DNA of 6,007 bases, from assembly GCA_023460955.1 (NCBI GenBank), contig JAEWOH010000045.1, positions 1 through 6,007 of the forward strand, given 5' to 3'. The position numbers were made by a program, and so were the translations under genes. Position 1 is the first letter of the stretch. Each line of letters opens with the position of its first letter. Positions 1-4,595 of this stretch are shown piece by piece. The notes below the pieces were generated by a model. The model was not told the DNA's origin. It searched no databases and saw only the letters and a list, made by a program, of their open reading frames with translations. This DNA is from Bacillota bacterium. GTDB taxonomy: Bacteria; Bacillota; Clostridia; Acetivibrionales; DSM-1351.

Positions 1-2
1 AG

Positions 3-1004
3 AACGCCGACCAGGCGCACGCTCGACTACCGGAGGACTTGCGCCGGGTGCTGGACCTGCATGGTATTAGAGATAGTGAATGGGAGATATTCCGTCATAT
101 GGATATGGCCGACAGCGAGGGCCGGAAGTTCATGACGACCAGCGGTATCCGTGGCGTGCCGGACGATGTGATCTCCGGGTATGTGCAGAGCAAAGGGATG
201 AAGCCAACCGAGCGCGCCATCTCAGATGCCCGTGACCAGTTGGAGGGGCAGCTGCGAGGCTACATCCTCGATCGCCTGAACATCGCCATGTCAGAGCCTG
301 GCGATCGTACGCAGGCATTTATGAAGATGGGCACCGTGCCGGGAACAGTAGCAGGGGAGGCGATCCGTTTCGCCGGCCAGTACAAATCCTTTACCGCCAG
401 CTTCATGCAGAACGTGCTGGGCCGTGAGGTGTTTGGCCGCGGCTATACCCCCGCCGGGCTGGGCGAATCGAAAACTACATCGATGACCAATGCGCTTATG
501 CGGAACGGCAGTGGCGCATTCATTGGCGCTGCTAACCTGTTTGTGTGGGCGACGCTGTTTGGTTATACGTCAATGCAGGCAAAGCTTCTGCTTAAGGGGC
601 AGACACCGCGCCCGGCTGATGCCAAAACTTTCCTCGCTGCTGCGGCTCAGGGAGGTGGTCTGGGTATCCTGGGTGATTTCATGTTTGGCGAAGTAAACCG
701 TATGGGGGCAGGGCCGGTTACCTCCCTGATGGGCCCGGCGGCATCTAATGCCGACAGCATAATCACACTACTGCAGAGCACAACACGTGGTGATGCAGAC
801 TTGGGCGACTGGTATCGCACCTCTCTGGACAATACGCCGTTCCTGAACGTATTCTGGCTGCGCACAGCAATGAACGGTCTCATATTGAACCGCATACAGG
901 ATGCGCTTGACCCTGGCTCTTTGGAGCGATATCAGCGCCGGGTTGAGCGTGAGCAGGGTAACGACTTCCTGATCCCACCGTCACAGTTTATGTTAGGGAA
1001 ATAA
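3..1004 (+). CDS. C-terminal part of a large phage virion/ejection-type protein (5' end outside window)
   Basis: The reading frame is open from base 3 to a TAA at 1002-1004, so this is the 3' end of a longer gene; the TTG at 39 is just an internal codon. The visible part is about 333 residues. It has a helical, charged N-terminal stretch, a Gly/Ala-rich hydrophobic middle (around AFIGAANLFVWATLFGY and GGGLGILGDFMFGE), and an aromatic, Arg-rich tail ending in FLIPPSQFMLGK. This composition resembles the C-terminal ends of very large phage proteins that are packaged and ejected with the DNA, or multidomain 'polyvalent' proteins of podovirus-like prophages. That is a recognition by style, not by a diagnostic catalytic motif. 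The base composition is GC-richer than everything downstream. The next gene starts within two bases of the stop, which suggests one late operon. A peptidoglycan-degrading or other enzymatic domain, if there is one, would lie upstream of the window. Confidence 0.75.
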   Translation, partial: NADQAHARLPEDLRRVLDLHGIRDSEWEIFRHMDMADSEGRKFMTTSGIRGVPDDVISGYVQSKGMKPTERAISDARDQLEGQLRGYILDRLNIAMSEPGDRTQAFMKMGTVPGTVAGEAIRFAGQYKSFTASFMQNVLGREVFGRGYTPAGLGESKTTSMTNALMRNGSGAFIGAANLFVWATLFGYTSMQAKLLLKGQTPRPADAKTFLAAAAQGGGLGILGDFMFGEVNRMGAGPVTSLMGPAASNADSIITLLQSTTRGDADLGDWYRTSLDNTPFLNVFWLRTAMNGLILNRIQDALDPGSLERYQRRVEREQGNDFLIPPSQFMLGK

Positions 1005-1006
1005 TA

Positions 1007-1363
1007 GTGAATGTTAAATATATTGCTTGTTTTCTTTTCGGCTCGTTTTTGGTTCCAGCAGAAGCGAAATTCTACGATGGCCAGCAGTTATATCAATATG
1101 CCCAGGAATATAAAAAAGCCGAACAGACCTCCAGCAGAACGCCAGACAATCAACTTCAGGCTGGTGTTTTCATAGGGTATGCGGCATCAATGATCGATGC
1201 TTATGGTACTGAGGGGGCCCGAGTCTTTTGCCAGCCAAACGGGAAAATTCAAACTTATGCCGATGTAATTTATAAATACCTAAATGCTAATCCTGATAAA
1301 AGAGTTAACTCAGCTGAAAGTTTGGTGATTGCCGCCATGCAGGATTCGTTTCGGTGCAAATAG
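1007..1363 (+). CDS. Secreted Rap1a/Tai-family-like small protein
   Basis: The 118-residue protein starts at GTG 1007, two bases after the previous stop; an AGGGA Shine-Dalgarno at about 994-998 supports it, and the ATG at 1011 is in another frame. Residues 1-20 form a signal peptide (hydrophobic IACFLFGSFLVP, cleavage after AEA), so the mature protein should be periplasmic. The mature part carries GY at 57-58, D64, one Cys at 75, a conserved-looking YLNANPDKR segment, and a C-terminal SFRCK with Cys117. This pattern of a GY..D helix, two cysteines able to form a disulfide and an 'A.SLV..A....F.C' ending matches the Rap1a/Tai family. Known members are immunity proteins against type VI secretion amidase effectors. 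A phage late-operon copy may instead act on a periplasmic target; its role here is inference. The gene is AT-richer than its upstream neighbour, as expected for a later acquisition. Confidence 0.75.
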   Translation: MNVKYIACFLFGSFLVPAEAKFYDGQQLYQYAQEYKKAEQTSSRTPDNQLQAGVFIGYAASMIDAYGTEGARVFCQPNGKIQTYADVIYKYLNANPDKRVNSAESLVIAAMQDSFRCK

Positions 1364-1423
1364 CCATCAGATGCGCTGGGCAACAATTAGCGTGACATGT
1401 CACAAAGTCAGGCTCACGCCCAC

Positions 1424-1447
1424 AAAAAAAGCCCGCTATGCGGGCTT
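1424..1447 (-). terminator. Rho-independent terminator of the minus-strand membrane cassette
   Basis: An 8-bp perfect stem (1429-1436 with 1440-1447) around a 3-base loop is followed, reading the minus strand, by a run of T (the A run at 1424-1430). It lies just past the stop codon of the 111-residue membrane gene and overlaps no other gene. On the plus strand the following bases are only weakly T-rich, so any effect on the convergent late operon would be weaker. Confidence 0.85.
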
Positions 1448-1449
1448 AT

Positions 1450-1785
1450 TCAGCTATTAACTTTCTTCGGTACAATGGCTGCTATAGAAATCATAAACCC
1501 AGTAAGTGCAGCAATTATCAGTGGGAATATGAAAGCATCGGACGTTCGCAAGGGATTTTTCATGTCAAAAAGAATGACAATAAAGAATGCACTTGTCGCA
1601 AAAGTAGAAGAAGAGTAAACCTCATTCATCTTATATTGCAACTTGTCCAAGGAAAATGGAGGAGTATCTTTACATCTGGCATCCCATATTAAATGTATTG
1701 CCAGATAAGCGATGCACAGAATGAAATAAAATCGTGTCAATTGCTGTGCATCTTGAGGTGCAAGCCAGGCTAATGCTTCATGCAT
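1450..1785 (-). CDS. Three-helix small membrane protein, unknown function
   Basis: The gene encodes 111 residues starting at ATG 1785 and ending at TGA 1452-1450. There are three likely membrane segments: about residues 19-34 (FYFILCIAYLAIHLIW), 62-75 (FATSAFFIVILFDM) and 84-106 (AFIFPLIIAALTGFMISI). A charged loop of some 27 residues separates the first two. The start codon is one base after the stop of the upstream 62-residue gene, and there is no strong ribosome site of its own, so translational coupling is likely. I do not recognise the family. Its position is a minus-strand unit downstream of a phage late operon with its own promoter and terminator, which is where prophages often carry superinfection-exclusion or lysogenic-conversion membrane proteins, but this is only context. 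A holin-type role is a weaker alternative, because holins normally lie with lysis genes in the late direction. Confidence 0.7.
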   Translation of the reverse strand: MHEALAWLAPQDAQQLTRFYFILCIAYLAIHLIWDARCKDTPPFSLDKLQYKMNEVYSSSTFATSAFFIVILFDMKNPLRTSDAFIFPLIIAALTGFMISIAAIVPKKVNS

Positions 1786-1786
1786 T

Positions 1787-1975
1787 TTAGTTAGCTAACT
1801 TCCGTGCCGCATAAATAACCGGAAGCGCTACAGCGCCAGCTACAGCAAAGCCGTACGCTATAGTAGCTGTAACAGTAAAAGCAGGAAGCAGGAAGGACAA
1901 TCCGCCTGGAAGCGCAAAGCCTAAGCCCGCCCCGCCAATGATGGCTTTCAGTAATGTGATGATATTGATTTCCAT
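1787..1975 (-). CDS. Small Gly/Ala-rich hydrophobic protein, first gene of membrane cassette
   Basis: The gene encodes 62 residues starting at ATG 1975 with a strong AAGGGGG ribosome site just upstream on the minus strand. It stops at TAA 1789-1787, one base before the next gene. Almost the whole chain is hydrophobic: a Gly-rich segment (AIIGGAGLGFALPGGLSFLL, about residues 11-30) and a second helix (TATIAYGFAVAGAVALPVIY, about 36-55), ending in positively charged ARKLAN. It should be a two-helix inner-membrane peptide. It has no recognisable family. Being the promoter-proximal partner of the 111-residue membrane protein, it may form a complex with it. Possible roles are membrane pore, exclusion protein or toxin-like peptide; nothing in the sequence decides between them. 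Confidence 0.65.
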   Translation of the reverse strand: MEINIITLLKAIIGGAGLGFALPGGLSFLLPAFTVTATIAYGFAVAGAVALPVIYAARKLAN

Positions 1976-1987
1976 GTTTCCCCCTTT

Positions 1988-2015
1988 GTAAACATATTGT
2001 TTACCCTTGGGGTAA
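1988..2015. promoter_or_regulatory. Two overlapping palindromes at the cassette start site (candidate operators)
   Basis: GTAAACATATTGTTTAC (1988-2004) is a 7-bp inverted repeat around three bases. TTACCCTTGGGGTAA (2001-2015) is a 6-bp inverted repeat around three bases. They share TTAC, and together they span the predicted +1 and the end of the -10 box. Two dyads in tandem here look like repressor sites; alternatively they are competing hairpins in the leader RNA. Confidence 0.5.
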
Positions 2016-2043
2016 TTTTACATCATTGATCCACTATAGCCAA
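2015..2043 (-). promoter_or_regulatory. Sigma-70-type promoter of the membrane cassette
   Basis: On the minus strand TTGGCT (2043-2038) is followed by a 17-base spacer and TAAAAT (2020-2015), giving matches of 4/6 and 5/6 to the consensus at ideal spacing. Transcription would start near 2008, about 33 bases before the ATG at 1975. The predicted start lies inside a palindrome, which suggests the promoter is controlled. Confidence 0.6.
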
Positions 2044-2163
2044 CTATTTTAAGGCGCGTCCCTGCGCCAGCCGCCTCAGAACTTCGCCACGTTCGTGCTG
2101 ATGTACTGCGCGTGGCTGCGGATAAAGAGGCACTGTGTGACACCGACGAGACTGCTTAGCCAT
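2044..2163 (-). CDS. Possible 39-residue basic protein downstream of the AlpA gene
   Basis: From ATG 2163 to TAG 2044 the minus strand encodes a 39-residue, Arg/His-rich peptide (MAKQSRRCHTVPLYPQPRAV at its start). Codon use is ordinary for E. coli, with few rare codons, which is the main argument that it is real. The same frame stays open upstream to ATG 2310 (88 residues), but that part runs antisense-free inside the AlpA gene in another frame and looks like its shadow. No clear ribosome site precedes ATG 2163. It lies 34 bases after the AlpA stop and could be co-transcribed. I do not recognise a family. Confidence 0.25.
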   Translation of the reverse strand: MAKQSRRCHTVPLYPQPRAVHQHERGEVLRRLAQGRALK

Positions 2164-2197
2164 GCTGCAAGGCGGTATCTTGAGCACCAGGGTGCCC

Positions 2198-2446
2198 CTA
2201 TGGATCTTTGCTGACTGGCCGGTAAACGCGCTGCTCAAGTGGCGGCTTTTTCCCAGCGAACTCTGCCGGGCTGTTAGCCTGGCGCTCATCAAGCCACCGC
2301 TCGATCTCATCGCCGTTCCACGCGCAGCGGCGATCGGTGATATACCAGCGCTTTGGGAATTTGCCAGCGGCTTCCAGGCGTCCGATCGTGCTCCATGACA
2401 GTGGGACCATGTTCATCAATTCTTTCTTCCCGATTGCTCGTTTCAT
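2198..2446 (-). CDS. AlpA-family phage transcriptional regulator / excisionase-like protein
   Basis: The 82-residue protein starts at ATG 2446, eight bases after a GGAGGG ribosome site. Its first 55 residues follow the AlpA pattern closely: GKKELMNMVPLSWSTIGRLE (about residues 6-25, a winged helix-turn-helix of MerR/Xis type with the recognition segment LSWSTIGRLE), then AGKFPKRWYITDRRCAW and EIERWLDER. The tail after residue 55 is a low-complexity, Pro-rich extension. AlpA of the K-12 element CP4-57 activates an integrase gene and promotes excision; relatives in satellites and islands act as master regulators. Here the gene faces away from the palindrome array at 2467-2587, whose nearest palindrome ends about 20 bases before the start codon, so the array very likely controls this gene. 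Confidence 0.85.
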   Translation of the reverse strand: MKRAIGKKELMNMVPLSWSTIGRLEAAGKFPKRWYITDRRCAWNGDEIERWLDERQANSPAEFAGKKPPLEQRVYRPVSKDP

Positions 2447-2466
2447 AAGCCCTCCAGGTAGTTATT

Positions 2467-2587
2467 ACATAGGGTCACTTTTCATCCATAAGTGACCCTA
2501 TGTAGGAGCTGCATAGGGTCACTTTTTTAAAAAGTGGCACTATGAGGCAGGCTGTATAGGGTCACTGTTTAAGAAAAAGTGGCACTA
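2467..2587. repeat. Array of three palindromes, half-site AGGGTCACT, about 43-44 bp apart
   Basis: Six half-sites alternate in orientation: 2471-2479, 2491-2499 (inverted), 2515-2523, 2533-2541 (inverted), 2558-2566 and 2578-2586 (inverted). The first palindrome is perfect over 14 bases per arm (2467-2480 with 2490-2503). In the other two the inverted arm reads AGTGGCACT rather than AGTGACCCT. Centres lie at 2485, 2528 and 2572. The half-sites follow each other at roughly two helical turns, on one face of the DNA, as expected for cooperative binding of a dimeric regulator. The array fills the upstream region of the AlpA gene. Confidence 0.8.
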
Positions 2588-2619
2588 GATATATGTATAA
2601 CTACTGTATGAAATCGACC

Positions 2620-2802
2620 TTATAAAAAGGGCATTTTTGCTAATGGAAGCAGGCACTGATGCTCCGTCAGAACGTCAGTGATGGCGTAGATATCAGCGGT
2701 AGCAGCGCGGGGGGGGGCAAGTAGTAAGTTAAGAAGTAAATCGTATATGCATATGAACGGAATACCGGCAATATCAGCATCGGAAAGGTTGAACTTGAGC
2801 AT
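2620..2802 (-). CDS. Small protein of 60 residues with an in-frame run of nine C, unknown function
   Basis: From ATG 2802 to TAA 2620 the minus strand encodes 60 residues (MLKFNLSDADIAGIPFICIY at its start), with a leucine-rich middle (DLLLNLLLAPP) and codon use typical of E. coli. The frame also stays open to ATG 2877 (85 residues), which has AGGTG four bases upstream; both starts are possible. I prefer 2802 because the added N-terminus contains a poly-Phe stretch encoded by a T run and looks less gene-like. Codons 29-32 are spelled by nine consecutive C residues (2717-2709), a tract prone to slippage. The gene is divergent from the GrlR-family gene and upstream of the AlpA array. I do not recognise a family; a small regulator or a short leucine-rich helix protein would fit. 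Confidence 0.4.
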   Translation of the reverse strand: MLKFNLSDADIAGIPFICIYDLLLNLLLAPPRAATADIYAITDVLTEHQCLLPLAKMPFL

Positions 2803-2881
2803 GATCACACCATGCAAAAAAAATAACGCCCTCAGATTTTTTTTGGTTGAATCAAAACGTAGTGACCCAATAAACATTAAG

Positions 2882-2896
2882 CACCTGAATTAGGTG
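2882..2896. promoter_or_regulatory. Palindrome in the divergent intergenic region before the GrlR-family gene
   Basis: CACCTGAATTAGGTG is a 5-bp inverted repeat around GAATT, followed by TTTT, between the divergent small ORF and the GrlR-family gene. It could be an operator, or a weak hairpin in the leader. An isolated half-site AGTGACCCA (2861-2869), similar to those of the array at 2467-2587, lies 12 bases away. Confidence 0.35.
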
Positions 2897-2920
2897 TTTT
2901 CATTTGAAGGGATTACACAC

Positions 2921-3241
2921 ATGAAAAACGGTATTTATTTTGTCGTGTTTAGAAGCGGTCAAAATGACGTTGGAAGCGGAACGGTCGTTGTGAAGGAAGG
3001 TGCGGTCAACGGTGGCGATTTTGGGTTTACCTATCAGGGGCGCATCCAGGATGGAAGATTGAACCTTCACGTATCACGTCATAATCCTTCTGCACAAAAC
3101 GTTATTGCAGGCCTAAACGACTATGTGATGGATCTGTCTCTCAGAGATATTGGCGATGGTTATTACCTTGAGGGCAGTATTGCAGGTGTGCCTGGCGCGA
3201 ACTTGGCTGTACAGGCAAAATTTATCGGTGGCTTGATTTAA
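2921..3241 (+). CDS. GrlR-family regulatory protein
   Basis: I take ATG 2921 as the start because GAAGGGAT lies nine bases upstream and the family begins with M-K-x-G-I-Y; the frame also opens at GTG 2894, which has no such support. The 106-residue product carries the GrlR signature: MKNGIYFVVF at 1-10, a glycine-rich GSGTVVVKEG segment, NGGDFGFTYQG (30-40), then LNLHVSRHN and a final AKFIGGLI. These are the beta strands of the small lipocalin-like barrel of GrlR. In enteropathogenic E. coli GrlR binds and silences the activator GrlA of the LEE type III secretion system. No GrlA-like gene is visible here, so the partner of this phage-borne relative is unknown. The gene ends in a strong terminator and appears to be monocistronic. 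Confidence 0.8.
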   Translation: MKNGIYFVVFRSGQNDVGSGTVVVKEGAVNGGDFGFTYQGRIQDGRLNLHVSRHNPSAQNVIAGLNDYVMDLSLRDIGDGYYLEGSIAGVPGANLAVQAKFIGGLI

Positions 3242-3255
3242 GGTTCACAGACTCC

Positions 3256-3278
3256 AAAACCGCCTCCGGGCGGTTTTT
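3256..3278 (+). terminator. Strong, probably bidirectional terminator after the GrlR-family gene
   Basis: AAAACCGCC (3256-3264) pairs perfectly with GGCGGTTTT (3269-3277) around TCCG and is followed by T. It starts 14 bases after the stop codon. The matching A run on the left means it could also end minus-strand transcripts arriving from the 3511-3759 region. Confidence 0.85.
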
Positions 3279-3394
3279 ATACCTCATTAAAATCACCTCT
3301 TGTGGCGATTATCAGAACCAAACCAGCACCAGACAACTCCTATGCTGGTGGAGCCCACTAAATTTCAGCATGAATAGCGGTTTTTAAACGGCAT

Positions 3395-3445
3395 GTTGGT
3401 TCACGGCATCTTTTCGTTGGTTCAAAAATGGGGGGTGTTGGTTCA
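3395..3445 (+). repeat. Three direct repeats GTTGGTTCA with an exact 21-bp period
   Basis: Copies lie at 3395-3403, 3416-3424 and 3437-3445; the 12-base spacers differ in sequence but have identical length. The period is two DNA turns, placing all copies on one face, as in iterons or arrays for a cooperative DNA-binding protein. A further copy in the same orientation lies at 3737-3745 inside the broken AlpA-like gene. No gene is supported in 3242-3510. Confidence 0.75.
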
Positions 3446-3488
3446 CTTTTTAGGAATAAGCTTTTTAAAAACAATCACCTTTACAAAT

Positions 3489-3515
3489 TGAACCAACTGA
3501 ACCAACTGAACTAAC
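3489..3515 (-). repeat. Three tandem 9-bp repeats, the inverse of the GTTGGTTCA array
   Basis: TGAACCAAC (3489-3497), TGAACCAAC (3498-3506) and TGAACTAAC (3507-3515) abut without spacers. They are the reverse complement of the 21-bp-period repeats about 45 bases to the left, so the two clusters face each other across an AT-rich stretch. The last copy overlaps the stop codon of the broken AlpA-like gene. Confidence 0.75.
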
Positions 3516-3759
3516 GCTTTTTAAGTACACATGGAGCAATTTCTGTAGCTGGATCGCGCCCAAGCTCAAAATAGGCGCAAGTGCGAATTCTTCCATTAAG
3601 GTAATCGCTCAACAACCAGCGAGAACTACGACCGAATTTGATGGGCGGTGGCAGGGCACCCTTTTTGATTTGGTCTTAAAAATACTTTGAAGTGAAACCA
3701 GAATCATTGGTCATGTAGAGCATGTCTATCAATGATGTTGGTTCAAGTTGTCTGCTCAT
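3511..3759 (-). pseudogene. AlpA-like / MerR-type HTH regulator interrupted by one in-frame TAA
   Basis: The frame starts at ATG 3759, preceded by a GGGGG ribosome site, and reads 27 codons (MSRQLEPTSL, then TNDSGFTSKYF) to a TAA at 3678-3676. In the same frame it continues for 54 more codons to TAG 3513-3511. The continuation starts with DQIKKGALPPPIKFGRSSRW, which is the wing and 'LP.PIK.GRSSRW' hallmark of AlpA-like phage regulators. The family usually has an aromatic such as Tyr between 'KYF' and 'D.I', so the TAA probably came from a TAT or TAC by one base change. Without the stop the product would be 82 residues, the same length as the intact AlpA-type gene at 2198-2446. The 27-residue fragment lacks most of the fold, so the gene is likely dead unless the stop is suppressed or the frame has been corrected by a sequencing error. 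Confidence 0.7.
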
Positions 3760-3762
3760 GAT

Positions 3763-3860
3763 GTACCCCCATACATTTGGATAACAACCCTGTACGCATT
3801 GGTTGAATTGTAGGCAATTCAGGGGGGCGAAAATTAATGTGGGGGTATTTTTGGGGGTAT
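3763..3860. repeat. GGGGGTAT-type repeats beside the attachment core (candidate integrase/excisionase arm sites)
   Basis: GGGGGTAT occurs at 3841-3848 and 3853-3860, 12 bases apart on the plus strand. GGGGGTAC occurs inverted at 3770-3763, inside the ribosome-site region of the broken AlpA-like gene. They lie 60-160 bases from the thrW-like core. Short G-rich direct repeats at this distance are typical of the arm sites that tyrosine integrases and their directionality factors bind. Confidence 0.45.
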
Positions 3861-3921
3861 CACATAAATTAAAATAAAAATAAATTCATATAAAACATGA
3901 TGTTGTGTTGATATGTTTCAT

Positions 3922-3938
3922 TCCTATTATCGGCACCA
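3922..3938 (+). other. Distal attachment-site core matching the 3' end of tRNA-Thr (thrW)
   Basis: TCCTATTATCGGCACCA equals, as far as I recall it, the last 17 bases of the E. coli thrW tRNA: the 3' half of the T stem, the acceptor strand TATCGGC and the CCA end. The bases just upstream (GATATGTTTCAT) do not give the rest of the T loop or any 5' half, so no functional tRNA is encoded here. A lone tRNA 3' end is the classic mark of the far end (attR) of an element inserted in that tRNA. The phage-type genes lie to its left and the tRNA plus integrase should lie at the other end, outside the window. Confidence 0.7.
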
Positions 3939-4595
3939 TCACTTAAAAATCCTTATAAATCAATAATTTAGACTTAAAAATCTGCCTTTTATTCATCTAT
4001 AAGAATCGGTAAATCATCCCTCATAACTGCCGTTATGGTTGATATGGCAATTGGGATGTTAACTGTAACGGCCTGTAGTTGTACAGCTCGAACAGGTACA
4101 AGCTTAACTCGAAGCTGATGACTTCCAATGTCTCAAAATTGCCCAATAAACGCTTAGAAGTCACGCATTCAGCCCCGATGCCCCTTACTGAGGGATAAAC
4201 AGGCTTATGGTGATTCTCGTCCCTGTAAACGATATACAGGCTCTATCTCCGGCTGGCTCACGGTTCCATATGGATACACGAGCGTCCTGATAAGATGGCT
4301 TTTGAGCGTACATGATGAAGTCGCTAAAGCTCCCGTTGATTGGTATCACCAGCCGGGGCTAAATGGCTACTATTGTCTTTTACGTCTAAGCGGATTTTTC
4401 AAGCAGATGAACAATAGTGATGTGATGTCGCTGCTTATCACTACACCCTGCAATACCGTAACGCTTAACCAGTTCATAGCCGACCTTATCCAGCCTTTTC
4501 AGTAGCTGCTCAGGTAGCGATAAGACCAAATTAAAGGCTGTGAGTTCATCACCTCTTTCTGAAGACCCCTTTCTATTGTTACATTGAACTTTTAA
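3939..4595. other. Gene-poor stretch beyond the attachment core with ORF remnants
   Basis: I see no gene with a credible start and ribosome site in these 657 bases. Three open stretches look like former coding DNA. On the plus strand a frame is open from about 4161 to TAG 4503-4505 (containing SVHDEVAKAPVDWYHQPGLN), without an ATG near its beginning. On the minus strand a frame open from about 4245 down to 4036 contains HKPVYPSVRGIG and NFETLEVISFELSLYLFELY. Also on the minus strand, the 69 codons directly after the stop at 4596 stay open in the same frame to TAG 4388-4386 (LPEQLLKRLDKVGYELVKRY). They overlap on opposite strands, so not all can have been real. The first 80 bases are AT-rich and featureless. 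Confidence 0.4.

Noticed and set aside
130..895. Several ORFs in other frames over the phage structural gene
   Set aside because: They overlap a long open frame with consistent codon use and lack starts with ribosome sites.
1392..1403. Perfect 12-bp palindrome GTGACATGTCAC between convergent genes
   Set aside because: Short dyads like this arise by chance, and its place between two gene ends gives no sign of an operator or terminator role.
1397..1692. Two overlapping plus-strand ORFs of 73 and 84 codons
   Set aside because: They run antisense through the terminator and the 111-residue membrane gene, have no ribosome sites, and their products look random; the minus-strand reading has membrane helices, coupling and a promoter.
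2162..2398. Plus-strand ORF of 78 codons
   Set aside because: It is antisense to the clearly recognisable AlpA-type gene and has no ribosome site.
2467..2587. CRISPR array
   Set aside because: The repeats are palindromes with 9-11 base centres and linkers of about 15 bases, too few and too irregular, with no spacer of normal length and no cas gene.
3900..3940. Functional tRNA-Thr gene
   Set aside because: Only the 3' end is present; the 5' acceptor strand, D arm, anticodon arm and the 5' half of the T arm are missing.
4062..4110. Possible small structured RNA (TTGTAC...GTACAA and CCTGT...ACAGG pairings)
   Set aside because: The stems are short and compete with each other, and there is no promoter or terminator around them.
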